DNA from: Actinomycetota bacterium
GTDB taxonomy: Bacteria > Actinomycetota > Thermoleophilia > Gaiellales > F1-60-MAGs149
Assembly (NCBI GenBank): GCA_026392355.1
Contig: JAPLCF010000043.1
Location: 1 to 64,000 of the forward strand
Length of the DNA stretch: 64,000 nucleotides
Direction of reading: 5' to 3'
A program made the translations under genes and the position numbers. The notes beneath the pieces are model-generated. The model was not told where the DNA came from and did not search any database. It worked only from the letters and a program-made list of their open reading frames with translations. Shown piece after piece: positions 8,245-16,646 of this stretch (its first letter is position 1; each line of letters begins with the position of its first letter).

Positions 8245-8380
8245 GGGTCCGGACCCATGTCCCGTGATACCCGAGGAGGCATCAGCGGCGATAGCCTCTC
8301 CCGTGACGTGGGGGTCCGGACCCATGTGAGCTGATCCACCCGGCCCTGATCCTTCTGGTCCGGACCCATCTGGGCGGATC
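8245..8380. repeat. Three-copy palindromic repeat array between qcrC and ubiX
   Basis: GGTCCGGACCCAT occurs at 8246-8258, 8313-8325 and 8357-8369. The first two copies are preceded by G, giving the perfect 12-bp palindrome GGGTCCGGACCC; the third keeps a 10-bp palindrome. Similarity continues past the core: copies 2 and 3 also share GATCCACCCG about ten bases on, making a unit of roughly 32 nt. Between copies 1 and 2 lies a GAGGC/GCCTC hairpin (8276-8298). No credible gene lies in 8180-8494. The array is placed like an operator cluster or a dispersed intergenic palindrome; its role is unknown. Confidence 0.65.
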
Positions 8381-8473
8381 CACCCGCAAGACCAGGAATT
8401 GCCGCCGGGTTGCCTCTCAATGGATCCAGATTCGCGGACGCTGCGAAGAACCGAGGGAACGCCTCTGCTGCCG

Positions 8474-8479
8474 TATCCT
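8474..8479 (+). promoter_or_regulatory. -10 element of the ubiX-menG-mqn operon
   Basis: TATCCT ends 15 nt before the ubiX ATG, implying a 5' leader of about 8 nt with no Shine-Dalgarno. Confidence 0.45.
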
Positions 8480-8494
8480 GCACGGGCTCCCGCT

Positions 8495-9088
8495 ATGCAT
8501 GTCTTCCTCGGAATCACTGGCGCCTCTGGCGCTCCCTACGCCGCCCGCCTGCTGCAGGGGTTTGCTGCTGCGGGTGCGCAGGTCGGCGTGTGCGCGTCGG
8601 CCTCGGCGGGCGAAGTGATTGCCTGGGAGGTCTACCGCGACAAGTCGATCCCGCCGGTTGAGGCCGTTGAGCGCTTCGTGGCGGAGTTTGGCGGTCAGGG
8701 AGCCACGCTGTACGGCGAGCGCGATTGGTTCGCGCCGTATGCCTCTGGCTCGGCCAAGGTCGACGCGTACGTGATCTGCCCGTGCTCCATGGCAACGTGC
8801 GGCACGATCGCATCGTCGAGCCAGGCCAATCTGATTCATCGTGCTGCCAGCGTGGCGCTCAAGGAGCACCGCAAGCTGGTCCTCGTTCCGCGTGAGATGC
8901 CGCTCTCTGTTCTGCAGTTGCGGGCCCTGACGACGCTTGCTGAAGCGGGCGCGATGGTGACACCGGCGATGCCTGCGTTCTACACGCACCCGCAGTCCGT
9001 CGAGGAGATGGTCGACTTCGTGGCCGGCCGCGTGCTCGATCTGTGCGGCATCGACAACGCTTTGCTGCAACGCTGGGGGAGCGCATGA
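8495..9088 (+). CDS. ubiX: Flavin prenyltransferase UbiX
   Basis: UbiX attaches a dimethylallyl group to FMN, making the prenyl-FMN cofactor required by UbiD decarboxylases such as the one at 3952. The 197-aa product begins with the family N-terminus MHVFLGITGASGAPYAARLL and contains PCSMATCGTIASS and LVPREMPLS, both family motifs. ATG 8495 is chosen because it starts the conserved strand directly and lies just after a -10 box; upstream in-frame sequence has no family match. It overlaps menG by 4 nt (ATGA) and heads an operon that makes menaquinone. Confidence 0.93.
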   Translation: MHVFLGITGASGAPYAARLLQGFAAAGAQVGVCASASAGEVIAWEVYRDKSIPPVEAVERFVAEFGGQGATLYGERDWFAPYASGSAKVDAYVICPCSMATCGTIASSSQANLIHRAASVALKEHRKLVLVPREMPLSVLQLRALTTLAEAGAMVTPAMPAFYTHPQSVEEMVDFVAGRVLDLCGIDNALLQRWGSA

Positions 9089-9861
9089 GCACCGACAACC
9101 TCCCTGCGACCACGGACAACCTCCCCGTCACGTACGGGGCGGAGGCCGGCACGCTGCCCCCCGAGCGCGTGCAGGCGATGTTCGACCGCATCGCGCGACC
9201 GTATGACGTGATGAATCGCGTAATGACCGCAGGCCTCGACGTGCGCTGGCGCAAGCTCGCCGCCGATGCCACAGAGGTCGGTCAGGGCGCCAGCGTCCTC
9301 GACTGCTGCTGCGGTACCGCGGATCTCTCGCTCGAGCTCGGCCGCCGCGTCGGACCGAGCGGCGAAGTCATCGGCGTCGACTTCTCCGACGGCATGCTCG
9401 ACATCGGTCGGCGCAAGGTCGTCAAGAAGCAGATGGATCAGGTCACGCTGCTGCACGGCGATGCGCTTGATCTGCCGTTCGAGGACGACCGCTTCGCAGC
9501 CGCCACGGTTGCCTTCGGTATCCGCAACGTCGCCGATCTCGGCCAGGGACTCAGCGAACTCGAGCGCGTCGTGCGCCCGGGCGGCAAGGTTGTCTGCCTC
9601 GAGATCACCACACCCGAGTCGGGTCCCCTCGTCCCGTTTCATCGGCTCTGGTTCGACCGGCTCGTGCCGGCCTTCGGCAAGGTTGCCGACCGCAAGGGCG
9701 ACAGCGCGTACACCTACCTGCCGGCCTCGGTGAAGCGCTTCCCGGGCCCGACACCGCTCGCCCACGTGATGTACGAGGCTGGTCTGCGCGACGTGAAGTT
9801 CCGCACCCTCGGTGGCGGGATCGTCGCGCTGCACGTCGGCACCGTTGAAGGCGCGCGCTGA
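9085..9861 (+). CDS. menG: Demethylmenaquinone methyltransferase
   Basis: This SAM-dependent methyltransferase performs the final C-methylation of demethylmenaquinone. The 258-aa product has the MenG/UbiE signature: MFDRIARPYDVMNRVMTAGLD near residues 32-52, the SAM-binding VLDCCCGTADLS near residue 70, and FGIRNVADLGQGLSE in the middle. ATG 9085 overlaps the ubiX stop by 4 nt and its stop overlaps the next ATG by one base. Its place between ubiX and the polyprenyl synthase supports menaquinone rather than ubiquinone as the quinone. Confidence 0.93.
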   Translation: MSTDNLPATTDNLPVTYGAEAGTLPPERVQAMFDRIARPYDVMNRVMTAGLDVRWRKLAADATEVGQGASVLDCCCGTADLSLELGRRVGPSGEVIGVDFSDGMLDIGRRKVVKKQMDQVTLLHGDALDLPFEDDRFAAATVAFGIRNVADLGQGLSELERVVRPGGKVVCLEITTPESGPLVPFHRLWFDRLVPAFGKVADRKGDSAYTYLPASVKRFPGPTPLAHVMYEAGLRDVKFRTLGGGIVALHVGTVEGAR

Positions 9862-10832
9862 TGAGCACTGCCACGCTGACGGACCTGCTCGCACTGCCCG
9901 GTATTCGGGAGTACCTCGTCCGCGTCGAAGGCCGCTTGGTCGACGACGTGGCGTGGGTCGGCGGTTCGACCGCCGCCACCGCGTCCGACACGTTGACGGC
10001 TGGTGGCAAGCGCCTGCGCCCACTCCTCGTGTTGCTGTCTGCGCCGCCCGCGGGCCAGCAGACCGAGAACCTTGTCCGTGCCGGCAGTGCTGTCGAGCTG
10101 GTCCACATGGCGACGCTCGTGCATGACGACGTGCTCGATCACGCCTCGCTACGGCGTGGGCGTCCGACCGTCTGGGCGCAGCATGGCGATTTCGTCGCCG
10201 GCGCCACCGGCGACTTCCTCTTCGCGCGCGCCTTCGCCGTGCTTGCCGAGGCCGGCGATCTCGAGAGCCTTGCGCTGTTGTCACAGGCGGCACTCGGTCT
10301 GTCGGAGGGCGAGGCGCTGCAGATGCAGCAGACGCGCAACCCCGCAACGACGCCGGCGCAGTACTTCGAGCGCTGCACCCTCAAGACCGGTCGACTGTTT
10401 GCGGCCGCGTGCGGCCTTGGCGGCCGTCTCGGCGGCCTGCCGTCGGCCGATGCCGAGGCGCTGGCCGAGTATGGCCGCCTTTTGGGCATCGCCTTCCAGG
10501 TGGCCGACGATATCCTCGATTGCGACGGCAGCTCCGATGCGACGGGCAAGTCGCTCGGCACCGATCTGATTGGCGGCACTGCCACGCTGCCGTTGCTGTA
10601 CGCGGCGCGGCACGACGACGCAATCGCCGATGCCCTGCGCACGCAGCCGCCCGCGGATGAGGTCTTGCCGCTCTTGCAGCGTGTCGCTGCGACGGGCGCT
10701 CTCGATGAGGCACGCGAAACTGCACGCGAACTCGTCCGCGAGGCGGAGGAGACACTCGACCGGATCCAGGGAGATCTCGACACGGCACCGTTGCGGATGG
10801 TCGTCCGCGGCGTCGTCGATCGCGATACCTGA
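9861..10832 (+). CDS. Long-chain polyprenyl diphosphate synthase (menaquinone side chain)
   Basis: Trans-polyprenyl synthases add isopentenyl units to an allylic diphosphate to build the quinone tail. The 323-aa product carries GGKRLRP (48-54, IPP binding), the first aspartate-rich motif DDVLD (89-93) and the second DDILD (216-220). The residues before DDVLD (HMATLVH) are small to medium, consistent with a long-chain (hepta- to nonaprenyl) product, but chain length cannot be fixed by eye. Translationally coupled to menG (TGATG); 11 nt before mqnE. Confidence 0.9.
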   Translation: MSTATLTDLLALPGIREYLVRVEGRLVDDVAWVGGSTAATASDTLTAGGKRLRPLLVLLSAPPAGQQTENLVRAGSAVELVHMATLVHDDVLDHASLRRGRPTVWAQHGDFVAGATGDFLFARAFAVLAEAGDLESLALLSQAALGLSEGEALQMQQTRNPATTPAQYFERCTLKTGRLFAAACGLGGRLGGLPSADAEALAEYGRLLGIAFQVADDILDCDGSSDATGKSLGTDLIGGTATLPLLYAARHDDAIADALRTQPPADEVLPLLQRVAATGALDEARETARELVREAEETLDRIQGDLDTAPLRMVVRGVVDRDT

Positions 10833-10843
10833 GGAGGAGCACC

Positions 10844-11956
10844 ATGGCCACCATCGCACGCAACACCGCACTGCAGGAGATCCGCGAGAAGGTCGTGGCC
10901 GGCGAGCGCCTGGACCTCGACGACGGCATCACGCTGCTTGAGTCGCACGACATCCTCGAGCTCGGCGAGTTGGCCGACCTCGCGCGCCGCAACCGTGGTG
11001 GTACCGACGAGGTGTTCTTCGTCAACAACCTGTACCTCAACTACACGACGATCTGTCGCGTGAAGTGCAAGTTCTGCGCCTTCGCGCGCACGTCGAAGCA
11101 GGCCGACGCGGTCATGTGGGACATCGGCGATCTCGTCGCCCACGCGCAGAACGTGCGTGAGCATCAGGAGTTCACCGAGATTCACATGGTCGGCGGCGAG
11201 AATCCGCACCTCGACTTCTCGTACTACACCGACATCACGCGTGCCCTCAAGGAGGGCCTGCCGGGCGTCGACCTCAAGCTCTTCACCGCGTCCGAGATTC
11301 ACCACATGACGCGCTCGTGCGACATGACGCACGAGCAGGTGCTGCGCGAGCTGATCGATGCCGGCCTGGACACGCTGCCGGGCGGTGGCGCCGAGATCTT
11401 CGCACCGCGTGTCCGCAAGATCATCGCGCCGGGCAAGGAGCCGGGCGCACAGTGGCTCGAGACGCACCGCATCGCCCACGGCCTCGGCCTCAAGACGCAC
11501 TGCACGATGCTCTACAACCACGTCGAGACCTACGAGGAGCGCATCGAGCACCTGCTCTCCCTGCGCGAGCTGCAGGACGAGACGGGTGGCTTCATGGCCT
11601 TCATCCCGTTGCCGTTCCACCCGCAGAACACCGTCTTCGAGCGTCGTGGCTGGAAGTTCTCGACGGGCCAGGACGATCTCAAGATGCTTGCCGTCTCGCG
11701 TCTGATGCTGGACAACATCGAGCACGTCAAGGCGTACTGGATCATGATCTCGACGCCGCTGGCCCAGGTTGGCCTGTCGTTCGGCGCCAACGACATCCAG
11801 GGTACGGTCGTTGAGGAGAAGATCGCCCACGCCGCCGGTGCGGTTACGCCGACCGAGGAGAAGATTGCCGACCTCGTGCGCGTGATTCAGGAGGCCGGCA
11901 AGATTCCGGTCCAGCGCGATACGTTCTACAACGAGCTGCGTCGTTGGGACAGCTGA
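10844..11956 (+). CDS. mqnE: Aminofutalosine synthase MqnE (radical SAM)
   Basis: MqnE joins 3-[(1-carboxyvinyl)oxy]benzoate with S-adenosylmethionine to form 6-amino-6-deoxyfutalosine, the second step of the futalosine menaquinone route. The 370-aa product has the radical-SAM cluster C71-C75-C78 in the MqnE-specific context NLYLNYTTICRVKCKFCAF, followed by HMVGGENPHLD and PGGGAEIF. A GAGGAG site (10832-10837) lies 6 nt before the ATG. Use of MqnE implies that the deaminated or direct aminofutalosine route operates. It overlaps mqnA by 13 nt. Confidence 0.95.
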   Translation: MATIARNTALQEIREKVVAGERLDLDDGITLLESHDILELGELADLARRNRGGTDEVFFVNNLYLNYTTICRVKCKFCAFARTSKQADAVMWDIGDLVAHAQNVREHQEFTEIHMVGGENPHLDFSYYTDITRALKEGLPGVDLKLFTASEIHHMTRSCDMTHEQVLRELIDAGLDTLPGGGAEIFAPRVRKIIAPGKEPGAQWLETHRIAHGLGLKTHCTMLYNHVETYEERIEHLLSLRELQDETGGFMAFIPLPFHPQNTVFERRGWKFSTGQDDLKMLAVSRLMLDNIEHVKAYWIMISTPLAQVGLSFGANDIQGTVVEEKIAHAAGAVTPTEEKIADLVRVIQEAGKIPVQRDTFYNELRRWDS

Positions 11957-12747
11957 GCCCTCTCCGCGTCGGGCGTGTTGACTTCATCAACACGTTCCCC
12001 CTCGCCTGGTCGCTCGAGCATCGTCTCGAGCCGGGCACGATTGAGGAGACGCTGGCGGTGCCGACGCGCCTCAACGCGCTGCTGGCGGCGGGCGACCTCG
12101 ACGTCGCCAACGTCTCGAGCATTGCCTACGCGCGCAATGTCGACGACTGGGTGCTGCTGCCGTCGATGTGCATCGCCTCGGAGGGCGAGGTCGACTCCGT
12201 CAACCTCGTTACCGACGTACCGCTGCCCGCCATCCGCTCGATCGCCGTGACGAGCCAGAGTGCCGCCTCGGTCGCGCTCGTACGCGTGCTGTTCCCCACC
12301 GCGGAGATCCTTCCTGAGGGCTCTCCGGCTGACGCCACGCTGCTGATCGGTGATGAAGCGCTGCGCTCCTCGATCGACGATCCGACGCCGCATCACGACC
12401 TTGGCGAGCTGTGGTTCGAGCGCACCGGCCTGCCGATGGTCTTTGCCGTCTGGGCTGCGCGCCGCACGGTCGACAGCGAACGCCTGCTCGAGCTCGACCA
12501 TGCGCTTGCCTCCGCTGTCGCGGACGCCTCCGAGCACGCCGCGCTGGTCGCCGAGGCCGCCGCCGAGCGTTATGGCTTCCCCGCCGGCTTCCTCGCCCGC
12601 TACTTCGAGCACCTGCAGTACCGCTTCACCGATCGCAAGCGCGAGGGTTTGCAGCGATACTTCGAACTGGCCGCAGAGGCCGGCATCATCGAAACCGCCC
12701 CCGAGCTCGTGTTCGCGGGGGCCCGCCACCATGGAGCGGAGGCGTAA
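11944..12747 (+). CDS. mqnA: Chorismate dehydratase MqnA (TTG start)
   Basis: MqnA dehydrates chorismate to 3-[(1-carboxyvinyl)oxy]benzoate, the committed step of the futalosine route. The 267-aa product has the family N-terminus LRVGRVDFINTFPLAW and the NVSSIAYA motif near residue 57, in a periplasmic-binding-protein-like fold without a signal peptide. No ATG or GTG exists before the conserved start; the only plausible initiator is TTG 11944, inside the 3' end of mqnE (13-nt overlap). Its TAA overlaps the mqnC ATG by one base. Gene order mqnE-mqnA-mqnC puts step 2 before step 1. Confidence 0.93.
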   Translation: MGQLSPLRVGRVDFINTFPLAWSLEHRLEPGTIEETLAVPTRLNALLAAGDLDVANVSSIAYARNVDDWVLLPSMCIASEGEVDSVNLVTDVPLPAIRSIAVTSQSAASVALVRVLFPTAEILPEGSPADATLLIGDEALRSSIDDPTPHHDLGELWFERTGLPMVFAVWAARRTVDSERLLELDHALASAVADASEHAALVAEAAAERYGFPAGFLARYFEHLQYRFTDRKREGLQRYFELAAEAGIIETAPELVFAGARHHGAEA

Positions 12748-13889
12748 TGGCCGTCATTGAATCCACCAGGACCGTCAGCGAGATTCTCAAGGGAGTCGTC
12801 GACGGCGAGCGCCTGAGCGATGCCGATGCCCTCACGCTGATGCAGTCGCGCGACCTCGTCGCGATCGGCGCTGCCGCCAACGAGATCCGCAATCGCAAGG
12901 CCAATCCCGGCGAGGTCACGTACATCGTCGATCGCAACATCAACTACTCGAATATCTGCGTCACGGACTGCAACTTCTGCGCGTTCTATCGCAAGCCCGG
13001 GGATGCCCGTGAGGGCTACGTCCTGCCGAAGCGCATCATCTTCGCGAAGATCGAGGAGACGATCGCCGTCGGCGGCACCGGCGCACTGATGCAAGGTGGA
13101 CACAACCCGGACCTTGGGATCGAGTGGTACGAGGACATCTTCCGCTCGATCAAGGAGCGCTACCCGAAGTTCCACATGCACGCGCTCTCGCCGCCCGAGG
13201 TGACGTACATCTCGCGCCGAGCGAACCTGACGATCGCCGAGACGATCTCGCGCTTGCGCGACGCCGGTCTTGACTCGATTCCCGGTGGCGGCGGCGAGAT
13301 CCTCGTCGATCGCGTCCGGCACATCCTTGCTCCGAAGAAGACGAAGAGCGAGGAGTGGCTCGAGGTGATGCGCCAGGCCCATCGCCAGGGCATGACGACG
13401 TCGGCCACGATGATGTACGGCCACGTCGAGACGCTCGCGGAGCGTGTCGAGCACATGCGCAAGCTGCGCGACTTGCAGGACGAGGTACCGGGCTTCCGCG
13501 CCTTCATCTCCTGGACGTTCCAGCCCGACAACACGGTGCTCGGCCAGACCGTCAACGAGACGCCGACGTCGTTCGAGTACCTGCTCGTGCAGGCCGTCTC
13601 GCGCCTGTACTTCGACAACATCCCGCACATCCAGTCGTCCTGGGTCACGCAGGGCATGAAGATCGGGCAGGTCGCGCTGCACTTCGGCGCCGACGATCTC
13701 GGCTCGATCATGCTCGAGGAGAACGTCGTCTCGAGCGCGGGCACGACGTACCGGGCCACCTCCGAGGACTTCTGCCGGGTGATCCGCAACGCCGGGTACA
13801 AGCCGATTCAGCGCGACACGTACTACCGCGTCGTCAACGACAACCCTGAGGCGTCGTTGAAGCCCGCGCCGATTGCCGAGCCGGTCTAA
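12747..13889 (+). CDS. mqnC: Cyclic dehypoxanthine futalosine synthase MqnC (radical SAM)
   Basis: MqnC cyclises dehypoxanthine futalosine to the cyclic form that MqnD later cleaves to 1,4-dihydroxy-6-naphthoate. The 380-aa product has C71-C75-C78 in NINYSNICVTDCNFCAFYR and the MqnC-specific LMQGGHNPDL. It is homologous to MqnE but clearly the cyclase subtype. ATG 12747 overlaps the mqnA stop by one base; sequence upstream in the same frame is the mqnA shadow. It is the last gene of the operon, and its stop overlaps that of the convergent membrane-protein gene by three bases. No mqnB or mqnD follows. Confidence 0.94.
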   Translation: MAVIESTRTVSEILKGVVDGERLSDADALTLMQSRDLVAIGAAANEIRNRKANPGEVTYIVDRNINYSNICVTDCNFCAFYRKPGDAREGYVLPKRIIFAKIEETIAVGGTGALMQGGHNPDLGIEWYEDIFRSIKERYPKFHMHALSPPEVTYISRRANLTIAETISRLRDAGLDSIPGGGGEILVDRVRHILAPKKTKSEEWLEVMRQAHRQGMTTSATMMYGHVETLAERVEHMRKLRDLQDEVPGFRAFISWTFQPDNTVLGQTVNETPTSFEYLLVQAVSRLYFDNIPHIQSSWVTQGMKIGQVALHFGADDLGSIMLEENVVSSAGTTYRATSEDFCRVIRNAGYKPIQRDTYYRVVNDNPEASLKPAPIAEPV

Positions 13890-14302
13890 GCGAGGCGCAG
13901 GTCGCCGCTGCGACGCAGCAGCCACAGCCGGTGCACGATCGCACCGATCAGCACGGCGAGGGCGACCAGGGCAAGGTACGGCTGGATGGGAGCGAACCAC
14001 GCGAGCGCCCCGGTCGTGCCGAGCGCGAGCACGATCAGGTGATTGCACGTCGGACAGCCAACGGCGAGATAGGCGAGCCCACCGCCGATGATGCCCGTGC
14101 GCGTGGCCGGGCGACAGCTGGTCGGGCGGGGCAGGGCGATCAGCACGCCGGCAAGCACGGCGGTGATGATCGCGACGGGCCAGGCCCATGCGGGTTCGTC
14201 AATCTGGCGTACGAAGATCGGATTCGGGATGAGATCGGTCGGAATCCCGATCACGAGCAGCGTGAAGACCGCGACGCCGACGGCGATGCCGACGCGCCGC
14301 AT
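13886..14302 (-). CDS. Small four-helix membrane protein with a CPTC motif
   Basis: The 138-aa product has about four membrane helices: residues 5-22, 42-59, about 72-100 and 108-127. Between them lies GCPTCNHLIVLALGTTGALAWFAP near residues 81-104; the CPTC pair sits at a membrane edge. Proteins with a GCPxCN signature and this topology occur widely in actinobacteria, but I know of no assigned function. The cysteine pair could be redox-active or bind a metal. It begins 2 nt after the rnd stop, so it is probably expressed from the rnd promoter, and it is convergent with mqnC. Confidence 0.72.
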   Translation of the reverse strand: MRRVGIAVGVAVFTLLVIGIPTDLIPNPIFVRQIDEPAWAWPVAIITAVLAGVLIALPRPTSCRPATRTGIIGGGLAYLAVGCPTCNHLIVLALGTTGALAWFAPIQPYLALVALAVLIGAIVHRLWLLRRSGDLRLA

Positions 14303-14304
14303 CG

Positions 14305-15486
14305 TTAGCAGCGCTCTTCGACGTTCAAGAACGGCGCGGACTGGTTCAGCGACAGGCTGATCTCGCCCGCCACGAGGCGCACGAGGATGTCGCCGAGTAG
14401 GTCCTTGCGCCAGCTCTGGCCGAGCGGCAACGTGGAGAGATCTTCGCCACCGACGACTGCCTCGAGGAAGCGATCGAGGTCGGCGCGGTTGGCGACGAGC
14501 TCGGGCGCGAGATCAGCGTCTTGGCAGCGGATGCGCGCCATGGGGACGGCGAGCGTGGCGACGGCGTCGACCTGCCGGGCAATGCGCTGCGGCACGCTGT
14601 GCTCAGCCGGCGGCGGCTCGCGGTCGAGCCCGTGGGCGACGGCGGCGAGGAGCTCGGTGCTCTCACGCTCGCCGAGGCTCTTGCCGAGACCGCGGATCTG
14701 CTGCAGGTCGCCGACGGTGCGCGGCGCGGCGCGGGCGATCTCGACGAGCGTCGGATCCTTCATCACCCAGCCCGACGGCTGATCCCGGCGGCGAGCCAGC
14801 TGCTCGCGCCACGCGGCGACGTCGACGAGGACAGCCTGGGCCTGCGGCGACAGCTTGCCGCGCCGCTGGACCTTGCGGTACGCGCGCTCAGGGTCGCCGC
14901 CCGCGGCCTCGGGGGTACAGAAGCGGCGCTCGATCTCGGCATGAGCCCAGTCGCGGCGGCCACGCTCGGCGAGGCGGCGCTCGAGCTCCTCAACGAGCTG
15001 GTCGAGGTAGCGCACATCATCCGCGGCGTAATGGAGCTGCGTCTCCTTGAGCGGACGACGCGTCCAGTCAGAGAACGTCTCGTTGTGGTTTAGGCGCACC
15101 TTCAGCACCGCATCGAGCAGACGGTCCAGGCTGGCGCTGGCGGTCAGACCAACGAACCCGGCAGCGACCTGCGTATCGAACACGTTGGCCGGGACCGAGC
15201 CGAAGTGGAGGCCAAAAGCGATCAGGTCGGCCGACGGCGCGTGCATCAGCTTCTGCACCGATGCATCGGCGATCAGCTCACCGAGCGGCTCGAGCGGTGC
15301 GCCAGCCAACGGGTCGACGAGCCAGATCGTGTCGCCGACGGCGACCTGCACGAGGCAGAGCTGCGGCGCGTACGACTTCTCCCACATGAACTCCGTATCG
15401 AGGGCGCAGCGCCCTGCCGCGCGAGCCGCCGCGGTCACCTCGTTGACGCCTGCGGCGTCGGTGACCATGCGTGGGAGATCGGACAC
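14305..15486 (-). CDS. rnd: Ribonuclease D (DEDD exonuclease with HRDC domain)
   Basis: RNase D is a 3'-5' exonuclease involved in tRNA 3'-end maturation. The 393-aa product has the first exonuclease motif CALDTEF (D30, E32), an Asp in the second (MHAPSADLIAFG), and the third in HYAADDVRYLDQL. An HRDC nucleic-acid-binding domain follows at about 205-285 (AVLVDVAAWREQLARRRDQP). The GTG start at 15486 sits 6 nt after a -10 element, so the mRNA is likely leaderless. The gene diverges from the polysaccharide cluster; only 52 nt separate the two starts. Confidence 0.92.
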   Translation of the reverse strand: MSDLPRMVTDAAGVNEVTAAARAAGRCALDTEFMWEKSYAPQLCLVQVAVGDTIWLVDPLAGAPLEPLGELIADASVQKLMHAPSADLIAFGLHFGSVPANVFDTQVAAGFVGLTASASLDRLLDAVLKVRLNHNETFSDWTRRPLKETQLHYAADDVRYLDQLVEELERRLAERGRRDWAHAEIERRFCTPEAAGGDPERAYRKVQRRGKLSPQAQAVLVDVAAWREQLARRRDQPSGWVMKDPTLVEIARAAPRTVGDLQQIRGLGKSLGERESTELLAAVAHGLDREPPPAEHSVPQRIARQVDAVATLAVPMARIRCQDADLAPELVANRADLDRFLEAVVGGEDLSTLPLGQSWRKDLLGDILVRLVAGEISLSLNQSAPFLNVEERC

Positions 15487-15492
15487 GACCGA

Positions 15493-15498
15493 AGCCTA
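15493..15498 (-). promoter_or_regulatory. -10 element of leaderless rnd
   Basis: On the minus strand TAGGCT is followed by 6 nt and the rnd GTG. It lies back to back with the divergent aminotransferase promoter. Confidence 0.5.
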
Positions 15499-15525
15499 CC
15501 GTTCCGTCCCGGGCGGGGTGGGCGG

Positions 15526-15531
15526 TATCCT
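15526..15531 (+). promoter_or_regulatory. -10 element of the leaderless polysaccharide operon
   Basis: TATCCT is followed by 7 nt and ATG 15539. Confidence 0.55.
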
Positions 15532-15538
15532 GCGGCGC

Positions 15539-16639
15539 ATGGGCGTCCCTCTGATGGATCTGCGCGGCCAGTGGGCTCCGCTGCATGACCAAATCACCGC
15601 TGCGGTCGGCGAGGTCATTACGAGCGGGGTCTTCATTCTTGGCCCGAACGTGAAGGCCTTCGAGGCCGAGACCGCCGCCGATCTCGGTGTCGCGCACGCT
15701 GTGGGCGTTGCCAACGGCACCGATGCGCTGCTGCTGGCGCTGCGCGCCCACGACATCGGCGCGGGTGACGAGGTCATCTGCCCGGCCTACACCTTCTACG
15801 CCACGCCCGAATCGATCGCGGCCGTTGGTGCCACGCCGGTCTTTGCCGATATCGAGCCGACCACGTACCAGTTGGATCCAGCCTCCGTCGAGGCTGCGAT
15901 TACCGACCGCACCAAGGCGATCATGGCCGTGCACCTGTTCGGCCATCCCGCGCCGATGAAGGAGTTGCGCGCGATCGCCGATGCCAAAGGCCTGCTGCTG
16001 ATCGAGGACGCTGCGCAGTCGTATGGCGCCTCGCTCGATGGTGTCCGCTGCGGCGCGATCGGCGACATCGCGACGTTCTCGTTCTTTCCGACCAAGAACC
16101 TCGGCGGCTTCGGTGACGGCGGGCTTGTCACAACGAACGACGACGCCATTGCCGAGCGCATCCGCGAACTGCGTTTCCATGGCTCCAAGGACAAGCGCAC
16201 CTTCACGCAGGTCGGCATGAACTCCCGCCTCGACGAGCTACAGGCCGCGATCCTGCGCGTGCTCCTGCCCGAGCTGGCCGGCTGGAACGACCTGCGCCAG
16301 GCTGCGGCGGCGCGGTACGCCGACCTCGGCCTCGACCGCTTCGTCGAGCTGCCGGGCACCGCGCCAGGCGCCGATCCGATCTACCACCTCTACGTCGTCC
16401 GGTGCCAGGATCGCGACGCGATCCAAGGGGCGCTCAAGGCCGCAGACGTCGGCTGCGTCGTCTACTACGACACGCCGCATCACCTCCAGCCGGTCTTTGC
16501 CGACCTCGGCTACGAGGAGGGCAGCCTGCCCGAGACCGAGCGCGCCTCGCGCGAATGCCTGGCGCTCCCGATGTACCCGACGTTGCCCGAGGCCGATCAG
16601 CACGCGCTCATCGCCGCCCTCGAGGCCGCGTCCGCGTAG
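15539..16639 (+). CDS. DegT/DnrJ/EryC1-family sugar aminotransferase
   Basis: These PLP enzymes convert keto-sugar nucleotides to amino sugars for surface glycans. The 366-aa product has the family start PLMDLRGQWAPL, the NGTDALLLAL phosphate-binding region, EDAAQSYGA, and the PLP lysine K186 in FFPTKNLGGFGDGG. ATG 15539 is chosen over the long upstream open frame because it lies 7 nt after a -10 box and matches the normal family length. It opens a plus-strand cluster with a 4,6-dehydratase (FlaA1/CapD type), which could supply its keto-sugar substrate. The exact sugar is unknown. Confidence 0.9.
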   Translation: MGVPLMDLRGQWAPLHDQITAAVGEVITSGVFILGPNVKAFEAETAADLGVAHAVGVANGTDALLLALRAHDIGAGDEVICPAYTFYATPESIAAVGATPVFADIEPTTYQLDPASVEAAITDRTKAIMAVHLFGHPAPMKELRAIADAKGLLLIEDAAQSYGASLDGVRCGAIGDIATFSFFPTKNLGGFGDGGLVTTNDDAIAERIRELRFHGSKDKRTFTQVGMNSRLDELQAAILRVLLPELAGWNDLRQAAAARYADLGLDRFVELPGTAPGADPIYHLYVVRCQDRDAIQGALKAADVGCVVYYDTPHHLQPVFADLGYEEGSLPETERASRECLALPMYPTLPEADQHALIAALEAASA

Positions 16640-16646
16640 CCGCGCG

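Noticed and set aside
8245-8380. CRISPR array
   Set aside because: Three units with unequal spacing (67 and 44 nt), palindromic core and no cas genes.
8176-8517. Short minus-strand frames between qcrC and ubiX
   Set aside because: Their repetitive GSGP-type sequence merely translates the palindromic DNA repeat; no start context.
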